The position numbers and the translations under genes were made by a program. This document shows, piece after piece, positions 35,259 through 42,396 of a stretch of 44,759 nt of DNA (position 1 is the stretch's first letter; every line of letters begins with the position of its first letter). Source of the stretch: Lachnospiraceae bacterium (GTDB taxonomy: Bacteria; Bacillota; Clostridia; Lachnospirales; Lachnospiraceae); assembly GCA_016282915.1 (NCBI GenBank), contig JAEELW010000064.1, forward strand, positions 1 through 44,759, given 5' to 3'. The notes under the pieces were generated by a model. That model had not been told where the DNA came from and ran no database searches. It saw only the letters and a list, made by a program, of their open reading frames with translations.

Positions 35259-35377
35259 CGTAGTGCTCTTACCGTATACGTTATACTCGAATGAAATCAT
35301 CCCGATCGGGATCCCAGCTCATATGAAAGCTGCAGACCGATCGCGATCATCGGGACTTTTGCGATCCTGCGCAAAGT
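35259..35377 (-). promoter_or_regulatory. Structured 5' leader of the diguanylate cyclase gene
   Basis: Between the extended -10 box and the GC hairpin lie about 120 bases rich in self-complementary elements: GATCGCGATC, ATCCCGATCGGGAT, CAGCT-8-AGCTG and GTATAACGTATAC. The arrangement resembles a folded regulatory RNA, but I do not recognise a c-di-GMP or other riboswitch consensus. Confidence 0.35.
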
Positions 35378-35386
35378 ATTATACCA
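35378..35386 (-). promoter_or_regulatory. Extended -10 promoter for the cyclase
   Basis: On the minus strand TGGTATAAT, a TGn-extended -10 with no good -35, about 180 bases before the cyclase start. The same TGGTATAAT is found at 38160-38168. Confidence 0.5.
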
Positions 35387-35443
35387 CGATTTCCGGACAG
35401 TATATGAAAAATTTTCGAAAACCTGAATTACCTGCGGGATATT

Positions 35444-35710
35444 TTATTCGATGTTCAGACAGACCTTCGCGTTTTCTTCCCTGAGATCCGCTGCCATACG
35501 TTTCAGTCCCCGGAAAAATCTGGGCATTGCCACGGCAGCGCTGTCCGTATGTATGATGCGCAGCTCCGTTTCTTCACCGATCTCCGTCAGCACATCATAC
35601 AACGCATCCAGATTGCGTCCGAAATAGGCCGGCAGTTCCAGCTTCTCATCCAGCAGATCGTAAAATTCGTCCGCCGTGCAGACTTTTTCCAGATCCAGTA
35701 TGATCTCCAT
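35444..35710 (-). CDS. Barstar-family ribonuclease inhibitor
   Basis: Cytosolic immunity protein for the barnase-like ribonuclease encoded just upstream. The 88-residue chain contains LPAYFGRNLDALYD, the barstar core; Tyr30, Asp36 and Asp40 in the longer frame match barstar Tyr29, Asp35 and Asp39, which plug the RNase active site. The second ATG (35710) has better spacing from GGAGG than the first (35713). It begins 12-15 bases after the RNase stop. Binding to the neighbour is inferred from synteny and conserved residues. Confidence 0.93.
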   Translation of the reverse strand: MEIILDLEKVCTADEFYDLLDEKLELPAYFGRNLDALYDVLTEIGEETELRIIHTDSAAVAMPRFFRGLKRMAADLREENAKVCLNIE

Positions 35711-35725
35711 CATTTCCTCCGCAGC

Positions 35726-36463
35726 TTAATACAGCTGGATAAAACTCTCGTAATGATCCCCGGTATAATAGATGTCCCAGTCCGTCAGGTCATAAACGAT
35801 ACGCTTCGCGCCGCGCTTCTTCCCGAGGCTGTCGATATCGCATTCCCGGTAATCCCCGTCCGGGAGCGATCCTTCATAATTTCCAAAACGGTCGCCGCCG
35901 ATGCACTTCCCCGGGGCATAGGGTTCCAGACTTCCCCCGCTCCAGCCCAGCTTTTCGGCTTCCTTCTTTGTGATATAGTTCGACGGGAGCTTGTGATAGG
36001 TATACAGGTACAGAGCCACTTCGTCCCTGCTGCTGTAGGTACCGTTGATGTCCGGCTTTGCCGCCGATGCCTCCGTCGGAGCCGGCGCTTCCGTAGGCGT
36101 CGGCGTTTCCGTTGCCGTCGGTGCTTCCGTCGGCGTCGGCGTTTCCGTTGCCGTCGGCGCTTCCGTAGGCGTCGGCGCTTTCGTTGCCGTTGGCTCTTCC
36201 GTTGCCGCCGGTGCTTCCGTCGGCGTCGGTGCTTCCGTAGGCGTCGGTGTTTCCGTCGGCGTCGCTGCTTCCGCTGCCGCCGGCGCTTCCGTCGGCGGTG
36301 ACAGGTCTGCCGGGGAAAGCTCCTCCCCGTTCAGCGCATACTCTTCTCCCGCTTCCGGCTGATCTCCGCTGTTTTCATTCCAGACCTTCCAAACCAGAAC
36401 GCCGAAGATCAGGAGCGTGGCGATCAGAGACAGTATCATCCTCAGTTTTTTCTTATCCTGCAT
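35726..36463 (-). CDS. Barnase-like secreted or membrane-anchored ribonuclease
   Basis: Guanyl-specific RNase of the barnase (N1/T1) family, 245 residues. A basic head and hydrophobic helix (residues 7-27) form a signal or signal-anchor; no clear cleavage site. Residues 55-135 are a Thr/Pro/Glu/Ala linker built of six-residue repeats such as TPTEAP and TATETP. Residues 138-245 are the catalytic domain: KLPSNYITKKEAEKLGW, then APGKCIGGDRFGNYEG. Catalytic counterparts are Glu207 (YRECDID), Arg221 (AKRIVYD) and His237 (GDHYESF), all intact. Barstar follows directly. It lies behind macro-domain and hydrolase genes in a tight minus-strand row. An antibacterial or nutrient-scavenging role is inferred. 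Confidence 0.93.
   Translation of the reverse strand: MQDKKKLRMILSLIATLLIFGVLVWKVWNENSGDQPEAGEEYALNGEELSPADLSPPTEAPAAAEAATPTETPTPTEAPTPTEAPAATEEPTATKAPTPTEAPTATETPTPTEAPTATETPTPTEAPAPTEASAAKPDINGTYSSRDEVALYLYTYHKLPSNYITKKEAEKLGWSGGSLEPYAPGKCIGGDRFGNYEGSLPDGDYRECDIDSLGKKRGAKRIVYDLTDWDIYYTGDHYESFIQLY
36068..36294. repeat. 18-base-unit minisatellite encoding the Pro/Thr linker
   Basis: The linker of the RNase is encoded by degenerate repeats of about 18 bases of the type GTCGGCGCTTCCGTAGGC (plus strand), roughly a dozen copies. Slippage in multiples of 18 would change linker length without loss of frame. Confidence 0.85.
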
Positions 36464-36507
36464 GCGCGTTCTCCCGCCTTTCCCTGCTCATCCTTTAACA
36501 GAATGAC

Positions 36508-37029
36508 TTATGCAGCCATGACCTTGCGGTAGATCTCCAGATCCTCCCTGCTGTAGCAGACGATCATCACTTCCATCGGATATTCCTTATGGCTGTCCAG
36601 CCAGTTGACGATGGCCTTTAAAGCTACCACCGCCGCCTTTTCTCTCGGATATCCGTACACCCCCGTCGAGATACATGGAAACGCGATACGGTGCACATCA
36701 TGCGCCGCCGCCAGATCCAGCGATTCATTGTAACAGCTATAGAGCAGCGCGGGATCCTTCGCGCTCCCGCTGTATACGGGTCCCACGGTGTGGATCACAT
36801 ATTTCGCCGGAAGATCGTAACCGCCGGTGATCCTGGCCTTTCCCGTCTCACATCCCCCGAGTTTGCTGCATTCCTCCAGAAGCTTCGGTCCGGCTGCCAG
36901 ATGGATCGCGCCGTCCACGCCGCCCCCTCCTAAAAGCGTATTGTTTGCCGCATTTACGATGGCGTCCGCTGCCACTTTCGTGATATCGCCCACACTGAAC
37001 AGGATGCGGCTTTTCTCCACTTTACTCAA
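36508..37029 (-). CDS. Macro-domain protein (ADP-ribose/O-acetyl-ADP-ribose hydrolase type)
   Basis: Binds ADP-ribose; MacroD-like members remove O-acetyl-ADP-ribose or mono-ADP-ribose from proteins. Signature residues: GDITKVAADAIVNAANNTLLGGGGVDGAIH with the catalytic-loop Asn and Gly cluster, then CISTGVYGYP for the second phosphate loop. The start is taken as TTG at 37029, with GGAGGAG six bases ahead, giving about 174 residues, the normal size. The in-frame ATG at 37083 lacks a good ribosome site and would add 18 unrelated residues. It is 44 bases upstream of the RNase gene. Confidence 0.94.
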   Translation of the reverse strand: MSKVEKSRILFSVGDITKVAADAIVNAANNTLLGGGGVDGAIHLAAGPKLLEECSKLGGCETGKARITGGYDLPAKYVIHTVGPVYSGSAKDPALLYSCYNESLDLAAAHDVHRIAFPCISTGVYGYPREKAAVVALKAIVNWLDSHKEYPMEVMIVCYSREDLEIYRKVMAA

Positions 37030-37131
37030 TGATCTCTCCTCCGTTCTGTCCGGATTCCCGGAAACTGTCTTCTGTTCCGTCATTAACCGTCCGCTTTCCC
37101 CGAAAAACGGATCTCAGGGTGCCGCAGCGCC

Positions 37132-38100
37132 TCATGGAGCTCCGCTGTCAGCTTTTTCACGGATCTCTTCCAGAAAGGCCAGGATATCCTTATATACCCA
37201 CGCCCTCTTTTTCTCTTTCAGGATCTCGTGACGCATGCCCGGATACAGGCGCACCCGCACATCCTTATAGCCCGCGTGTTTCAAAAGTCCCGCCGCCCTT
37301 GCGATATCCTTCCTCGATATGCCGCAGGGATCCTCGGCACCGGAAAAAAAGCGTATGGGAAGGGACGGTCTGTTCAAGGCAAAGCCGTGTCTCCTGTAAC
37401 ACTGCAGGACAAGCTCCACCAGATTCCGGTAGCCGTTCAGCGTGAAGGTAAAACCGCAGAGCGGATCGGCGTTGTACTTTTCCACTTCCTTACGGTCCGA
37501 GCTGATCCATGCATTCTCCAGTCCTTCTTTTTCATATCTCTTCGAAAGAGAGGAAAGCAGGATCTTATCCACCAGCGCGGAATGGGAATGGTCCCCTTTT
37601 ACGGCAGCCAGAGTGCTGACCAGGGCCAGTCCCGCCCTCATCCCTTTCATCAGGGACGGGCAGCCCATAACGCAGAGCGCATCGATCTCGGCGTCATATC
37701 TGCGTATGAAACATCGCACCGCCAGTGATCCCATGCTGTGTCCCAGAAGGATGTACGGGATCTTTCTCCCGGGGCAGCGCTGCGATACATATTCCTTTGT
37801 CTCAATGCAGATATCAAGGATATCTTCAATAAAGGCTTTATAGCCGCCTTCATACAGATAACCCAGATCCTCCGCCGAACGCACGCTGCCTCCGTGCCCG
37901 CGGTTGTCATGGATCACACACAGATAGCCGTTCTTCGCCAGGAAACGCATAAAAGGCACATAGCGCTCCTTATGCTCGCTCATCCCATGGACCAGCTGGA
38001 CTATCCCTCTGATCTCCGAAGCCTCCGGCTCGATCCGCAGCAGTGCGAGCGCCAGCCCGTCGCTACCCGAAGGACGTTTGTATTCCGTTGTTCTTATCAT
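37132..38100 (-). CDS. Alpha/beta hydrolase (lysophospholipase/monoacylglycerol lipase-like)
   Basis: Serine hydrolase of 322 residues. HGMSEHKERY marks the oxyanion region, GHSMGS carries the nucleophile (near residue 121), GAEDPCG the acid and GMRHEIL the catalytic His near 291. The pattern resembles monoacylglycerol lipase/lysophospholipase (Hydrolase_4). No signal peptide, so cytosolic or peripheral. It is first in the row hydrolase-macro-RNase-barstar, with gaps of 48-102 bases. Natural substrate unknown. Confidence 0.93.
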   Translation of the reverse strand: MIRTTEYKRPSGSDGLALALLRIEPEASEIRGIVQLVHGMSEHKERYVPFMRFLAKNGYLCVIHDNRGHGGSVRSAEDLGYLYEGGYKAFIEDILDICIETKEYVSQRCPGRKIPYILLGHSMGSLAVRCFIRRYDAEIDALCVMGCPSLMKGMRAGLALVSTLAAVKGDHSHSALVDKILLSSLSKRYEKEGLENAWISSDRKEVEKYNADPLCGFTFTLNGYRNLVELVLQCYRRHGFALNRPSLPIRFFSGAEDPCGISRKDIARAAGLLKHAGYKDVRVRLYPGMRHEILKEKKRAWVYKDILAFLEEIREKADSGAP

Positions 38101-38159
38101 TTCCTTTCCGCTTTCCTTTCCGCTTCTGTCTTTCCCTATGCTTTTAACCTTAATATTTT

Positions 38160-38168
38160 ATTATACCA
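38160..38168 (-). promoter_or_regulatory. Extended -10 promoter of the hydrolase-macro-RNase unit
   Basis: TGGTATAAT on the minus strand, 60 bases before the hydrolase ATG, without a good -35 box. Confidence 0.45.
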
Positions 38169-38214
38169 GAAACCGGCTTCCCGCGCCATGATAAGCTATC
38201 CGCAAAAGCAGTTC

Positions 38215-39522
38215 TCAATAGATCTTTTCTATCTTATCCGTGATCCCGTATTGCCGTTTAAAAGCGGCCAGGTCCGCCTCGTTCCGGATCAGCATGATCT
38301 CCTCGAAAGCACCCGTATGCAGATCCTTAAAGCCCGCCACCTGCTCGCCGTTGCAGATGCTCGCTTTGATAAGCGGCTTTTTCACTGCGGGATCATATGC
38401 GGCCGGACTGCCGGCTGCGGGGGCCGTATCCTTTTTCTCCCTTTTCCAGAGGGCGTTCATAAGAAGATGCAGGCCATAGGCGATGGGGACCGTCAATACG
38501 ATCACCGCCAGCACATAGAGGAAAGGATCTTCAATATAGAAGATCGGCTCCGTCATATTATTGACAAAGGCAAAGCCGAACAGCTGGACAAACAGAGGAT
38601 GGACCAGATAAAACTCCAGTGTGAACATGCCCAGGAATTTCAGGACAGGATTGCCGATACGGATCTTCATCCCGGCAAGCAGCACAAAGCATACAAAACT
38701 CACGGCACTGACGAGCTGTCCGAGCAGTTCGCCGTAGAAATGCCCTTCCTCCGTATAAACGCCGCCCCAGAGAGCGATGACATCGGAATAATAGCCTGCG
38801 AAGGCAAAGCCCGCTGCCGTGATCACGAACGACAGGATCAGCCACAGCGGATATGCTTTTCGGGAAAACGCAAGCAGCCCTTCTTTGTGGCGCGCCGCAG
38901 CGATACCGAGCACAAAGAGAAACGGCGTATTATACCACCAGGTGCCGGGCGAAAAAAGCATGCACAGGAAGAAATGCAGCAGAGTCCCGATGATCATCAG
39001 CGCCATGGAGAGCTTATCCTTTTTCACGATCTTAAAGCTCAGCCAGAACAGTAGATAGAGATAGATCATCGCCGGCACATACCAGATATAATCATAGGTT
39101 CCCAGCCATACCGGCTCTTCAACGGGTATATGCTTTGCTTTTTCGATCACAAAAAAGACAAGCCACATGATGAGAGCCGGCGTCAGGACCGGAAGGATCC
39201 TGCGGGCCGCAAAGCGATCAAAAAAGCCCTTCTTAAAATGCGCCGTATAAACGCCATAGCCGGAGCAGAAAAAGAAAACGGCCACACAGAGGTATCCGGT
39301 ATAAACAAAGGCGTCCAGACCGTGACGGATCAGCTCCGGCGCAAGCCAGGGTGCACAGGTCCTCTGTGAAGCATGATGAAAAAGGATCAGGACCGCGCAA
39401 AAACCCAGGAAGGCCTTGGTCTGTGAAAATGAGAGCACTTCCTCATTCCACTGCCCTTTTTTACATAAGCGTGCTCCCGCGAAAAGAAGCAGCAGCAACG
39501 CCGGATAGATTATGATCTGCAT
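38215..39522 (-). CDS. Acyltransferase-3 family membrane protein with extra C-terminal module
   Basis: Integral membrane acyltransferase of the OafA/acyltransferase-3 type, about ten hydrophobic segments over residues 1-368. The catalytic-type LFHHA (near 46-50) and the first-loop FFFCSGYGVYTAHF are visible. It would move acyl groups onto cell-surface glycans. Beyond a Lys-rich break, residues 382-435 form a separate soluble module beginning KPLIKASICNGEQVAGFKDL and ending DKIEKIY, which is not part of the acyltransferase. It starts 30 bases after the Gx gene, with GGAGGT 12 bases before the ATG. Substrate unknown. Confidence 0.85.
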   Translation of the reverse strand: MQIIIYPALLLLLFAGARLCKKGQWNEEVLSFSQTKAFLGFCAVLILFHHASQRTCAPWLAPELIRHGLDAFVYTGYLCVAVFFFCSGYGVYTAHFKKGFFDRFAARRILPVLTPALIMWLVFFVIEKAKHIPVEEPVWLGTYDYIWYVPAMIYLYLLFWLSFKIVKKDKLSMALMIIGTLLHFFLCMLFSPGTWWYNTPFLFVLGIAAARHKEGLLAFSRKAYPLWLILSFVITAAGFAFAGYYSDVIALWGGVYTEEGHFYGELLGQLVSAVSFVCFVLLAGMKIRIGNPVLKFLGMFTLEFYLVHPLFVQLFGFAFVNNMTEPIFYIEDPFLYVLAVIVLTVPIAYGLHLLMNALWKREKKDTAPAAGSPAAYDPAVKKPLIKASICNGEQVAGFKDLHTGAFEEIMLIRNEADLAAFKRQYGITDKIEKIY

Positions 39523-39552
39523 GGTATGAATAACACCTCCGAATAATAAATG

Positions 39553-40089
39553 TCAGGAAGCCTCCCCGGTCGTTCCGTGTACTCTCGGAAATATAAGCGA
39601 TACGAGAAATGCATTGACCGCGCCGGCAGCCGCGCCGCAGACAGTGAGCAGGGCTGCGTAGCTTAAGAGGAAGGAACTGCCGCTCTGTGACAGCCCCGCT
39701 ATAAGCAATGCCACAGCCAGCTGCGTCAGGCTGTGAGCCGCACCGCCGATCATGCTCACGCCATAGACCGAAAACACTCCGCGCCGCAAAAGGCTCATGA
39801 GCAGGATACTCACAAGCGCTCCGGAAAGGCTGTAGCACAGCATGGGCAGATTGGTAAAGAGCAGGGCGATGATGAGGGTCCTCAGCACGCTCACGGCTGC
39901 TGCTTCCACCGGCCCGAAGGCATAGAGCACAAAGAGCAGGGCACAGTTGCACAGCCCCAGCTTCATACCGGGCAGCCCGATATTGAACGGGATCAGTGCT
40001 TCCACATAGCCCAGGATCACCGCCACGGCCAGAAGCAGGCCCAGCTTTGCGAACTTTCCCGCGCCTTTCCCTTCAGCGGACCAGGACAT
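39553..40089 (-). CDS. Gx transporter-family membrane protein (heptaprenyl diphosphate synthase component I-like)
   Basis: A 178-residue membrane protein with about five helices. It matches the family historically named heptaprenyl diphosphate synthase component I, now Gx transporter: LPFNIGLPGMKLGLCN-type text near 34-50 (here IPFNIGLPGMKLGLCN). It overlaps the NusG-II gene by 17 bases. This pair is recurrent in Firmicutes and resembles EetA/EetB of flavin-based extracellular electron transfer loci by recollection. No ApbE/FmnB, Ndh2 or RibU-like gene is in the window, so function is open. Confidence 0.87.
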   Translation of the reverse strand: MSWSAEGKGAGKFAKLGLLLAVAVILGYVEALIPFNIGLPGMKLGLCNCALLFVLYAFGPVEAAAVSVLRTLIIALLFTNLPMLCYSLSGALVSILLMSLLRRGVFSVYGVSMIGGAAHSLTQLAVALLIAGLSQSGSSFLLSYAALLTVCGAAAGAVNAFLVSLIFPRVHGTTGEAS

Positions 40090-40438
40090 CGATCTCCTCC
40101 TCCCCGCCGGTGATACGGATCACCAGTCTGTGCGGCAGGCAGACGATGCTCCCGCCTTCTTTTCCGATCCGTCCCATACGCATACAGTCTCCGCCCGGAC
40201 AGTCCGCCGCGGAGATAAAGGCTTCCCCGTCCCGGATACAGAGCGTGTTCGTCCCTTCTTCCGTCCGGAGCACATAGTCTCCGTCCTCCGAAAGCGTATA
40301 TCTCCCGATCTCTTCTTCCCCATGACAGACCAGCGCATACCGGCCCTCGTCCTTCAGGAGGAGTCCCGTCAGAAAAAGAGCGGCCGCGGCCAGAAGCAGG
40401 ATCACTGCCAGTACCGCATCCGCTCTTCCGAATTTCAT
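40073..40438 (-). CDS. NusG domain II-containing membrane-anchored protein
   Basis: A membrane helix (residues about 7-27, ADAVLAVILLLAAAALFLTG) is followed by a NusG-II-like beta domain containing ADCPGGDCMRMGRI and CLPHRLVIRI, hallmarks of the family. About 121 residues from the ATG at 40438; a GTG at 40489 is an alternative. The cysteines in CPGGDC and CLPH are conserved in homologues and could bind metal or form a redox pair. It is translationally coupled to the Gx gene. Confidence 0.88.
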   Translation of the reverse strand: MKFGRADAVLAVILLLAAAALFLTGLLLKDEGRYALVCHGEEEIGRYTLSEDGDYVLRTEEGTNTLCIRDGEAFISAADCPGGDCMRMGRIGKEGGSIVCLPHRLVIRITGGEEEIDVLVR

Positions 40439-40496
40439 TTTCAGCGCTCTGTTCAAAGCCTTTGATCGATATGATCCGCTCAGGATCACCGGCTGC

Positions 40497-40988
40497 TCAG
40501 CCGTTAGCCTTGTTAATGGAATTGATCAGGCCGCCCGCTTTGATGATCTCCTGCATAAAAGGAGGAAATGCCTGTCCCTGAAAACTTTCGCCCGTGGTCC
40601 TGTCGGTGATCACGCCGCTGTCGAAATCCACTTCCACCTCATCGCCGTCTTTGATGGCCGCTGCCGCCGCAGGGCACTCCAGGATCGGCAGGCCGATATT
40701 GATGGAGTTGCGGTAAAAGATACGTGCAAAGGTCTCCGCGATCACACAGCTTACGCCTGCCGCCTTGATCGCGATAGGTGCGTGCTCTCTCGAGGAACCG
40801 CAGCCGAAGTTTTTATCCGCCACGATGATATCCCCCTGCTTCACCTTATTTACGAAATCCTTGTCGATATCTTCCATGCAATGCGTTGCCAGTTCCTTCG
40901 GATCCGAAGAATTCAGGTAACGCGCAGGGATAATCACATCCGTATCCACATTATCGCCGTATTTAAATACTCTTCCTTCTGCTTTCAT
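40497..40988 (-). CDS. leuD: 3-isopropylmalate dehydratase small subunit
   Basis: Small subunit of isopropylmalate isomerase in leucine synthesis, 163 residues. Conserved [34 protein letters not shown] and [13 protein letters not shown] are all present. The ATG at 40988 has an AGGAG ribosome site. The frame runs on upstream past a 119-base intergenic gap but that part is not coding. It follows leuC, with a palindrome between them. Confidence 0.97.
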   Translation of the reverse strand: MKAEGRVFKYGDNVDTDVIIPARYLNSSDPKELATHCMEDIDKDFVNKVKQGDIIVADKNFGCGSSREHAPIAIKAAGVSCVIAETFARIFYRNSINIGLPILECPAAAAAIKDGDEVEVDFDSGVITDRTTGESFQGQAFPPFMQEIIKAGGLINSINKANG

Positions 40989-41018
40989 CCTTTCCTCTCC
41001 TCGTATAATATGTTTTGT

Positions 41019-41033
41019 ACTTGCCTTGCAAGT
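41019..41033. other. Small hairpin between leuC and leuD
   Basis: ACTTGC/GCAAGT with a CTT loop. Flanks the larger palindrome at 41045-41084. Confidence 0.4.
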
Positions 41034-41044
41034 GTCGGATGGGT

Positions 41045-41084
41045 GAATATGTAACACGCTCACTTCGTGACCGTTAACATATTC
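41045..41084. repeat. Palindromic element between leuC and leuD
   Basis: GAATATGT and ACATATTC at the ends, ACG/CGT and TCAC/GTGA inside around a TTC loop, with small mismatches: a 40-base imperfect hairpin. The bases on either side (TCTCCTCGTAT) are duplicated, as if the element inserted next to the ribosome site. It resembles a short intergenic palindrome family, not verified. Confidence 0.65.
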
Positions 41085-41107
41085 ATCTCTCCTCGTATGA
41101 TTTGTCC

Positions 41108-42367
41108 TTACAGTTCTTCCGGGCCGGCAATCCTGCCGAGCACCGCGGACGCCGCGGCCACCGCCGGGCTGGCCAGATAGATCTCGCTCTTTATATGCCC
41201 CATGCGTCCGACAAAGTTTCGGTTGGTCGTCGATACGCAGCGCTCTCCTTCTGCCAGGATACCCATATAACCGCCCAGGCAGGGACCGCAGGTCGGGGTG
41301 GAGACCACGCAGCCGGCTTTGACAAAAGTCGTGAGCAGCCCTTCCTCCACACACTGAAGATAGATCTTCTGCGTGGCGGGGATCACGATACAGCGCATCC
41401 CCTTTGCGATATGACGGTCTTTCAGGATCGACGCGGCGATACGCATATCGTCCAGCCGTCCGTTCGTGCAGGAACCGATCACCACCTGATCCACCGCGAT
41501 ATCGCCCACTTCGTCAATGGTATGGGTATTCTCGGGAAGGTGCGGGAAGGATACCGTAGGCTTCAGCTTATCCAGCTCTATGGTGTACTCCTCGTCATAT
41601 ACCGCATCGGCATCGGCTTCATACACCTTATATTCCCGCTTTGTATGCTCTTTCAGATATTCCCTGGTCTTTTCATCCACAGGGAAGATCCCGTTCTTTC
41701 CGCCGGCCTCGATCGCCATGTTTGCGATGGTGAAACGGTCATCCATTGAAAGATAGCTTATACCGTCCCCGACAAATTCCATGGACTTGTAAAGCGCCCC
41801 GTCCACGCCGATCAGACCTATGATATGCAGGATGATATCCTTACCGCTGATCCACTTTGCCGGTTTTCCGGTGAGATTAAACTTAATGGCGGAAGGCACT
41901 TTGAACCAGGCTTCGCCGGTGACCATACCCGCTGCCATATCGGTGCTTCCCACGCCGGTGGAAAAAGCGCCTACCGCTCCATAGGTGCAGGTATGGGAAT
42001 CCGCGCCGATGATCACGTCGCCGGGCACGGTCAGTCCTTTTTCCGGGAGCAGGGCGTGCTCGATGCCCATCTCACCCACTTCAAAGTAATTGCTGATCTC
42101 ATGCTCTTTTGCAAATTCCCTTACGCACTTGCAGTGTTCCGCCGACTTGATATCCTTATTCGGCACAAAATGATCCGGGACAAGCGCGATACGGTCTTTG
42201 TCAAAGACCGTCTTTTTATCGAACTTCTCCATCTCATGGATCGCTACCGGGCTGGTGATGTCATTCCCCAGAACCAGGTTGAGCTTTGCCCTGATGAGCT
42301 GCCCGGCTTCCACCTTTTCAAGTCCGGCTCCCGCAGCCAGGATCTTCTGCGTCATCGTCATTCCCAT
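41108..42367 (-). CDS. leuC: 3-isopropylmalate dehydratase large subunit
   Basis: Aconitase-family subunit converting 2- to 3-isopropylmalate. Residues show the Fe-S ligands in VIGSCTNGR and in [11 protein letters not shown], the substrate loop [22 protein letters not shown]-type stretch ([11 protein letters not shown]) and FVGRMGH. The 419-residue length marks it as the HacA/LeuC short type used by Clostridia and archaea. AGGAGG lies nine bases before the ATG at 42367. It follows the coiled-coil membrane protein gene by 29 bases. Confidence 0.97.
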   Translation of the reverse strand: MGMTMTQKILAAGAGLEKVEAGQLIRAKLNLVLGNDITSPVAIHEMEKFDKKTVFDKDRIALVPDHFVPNKDIKSAEHCKCVREFAKEHEISNYFEVGEMGIEHALLPEKGLTVPGDVIIGADSHTCTYGAVGAFSTGVGSTDMAAGMVTGEAWFKVPSAIKFNLTGKPAKWISGKDIILHIIGLIGVDGALYKSMEFVGDGISYLSMDDRFTIANMAIEAGGKNGIFPVDEKTREYLKEHTKREYKVYEADADAVYDEEYTIELDKLKPTVSFPHLPENTHTIDEVGDIAVDQVVIGSCTNGRLDDMRIAASILKDRHIAKGMRCIVIPATQKIYLQCVEEGLLTTFVKAGCVVSTPTCGPCLGGYMGILAEGERCVSTTNRNFVGRMGHIKSEIYLASPAVAAASAVLGRIAGPEEL

Positions 42368-42396
42368 ATCCTTTATCCTCCTGTATTAAAGATTCC

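Noticed and set aside
35259-35377. c-di-GMP (GEMM) riboswitch upstream of the second cyclase
   Set aside because: I could not find the conserved GEMM core sequence; kept only as an unassigned structured leader.
40989-41354. N-terminal extension of leuD upstream of 40988
   Set aside because: It reads through the intergenic palindrome and leuC in a wrong frame; LeuD has its own start and ribosome site.
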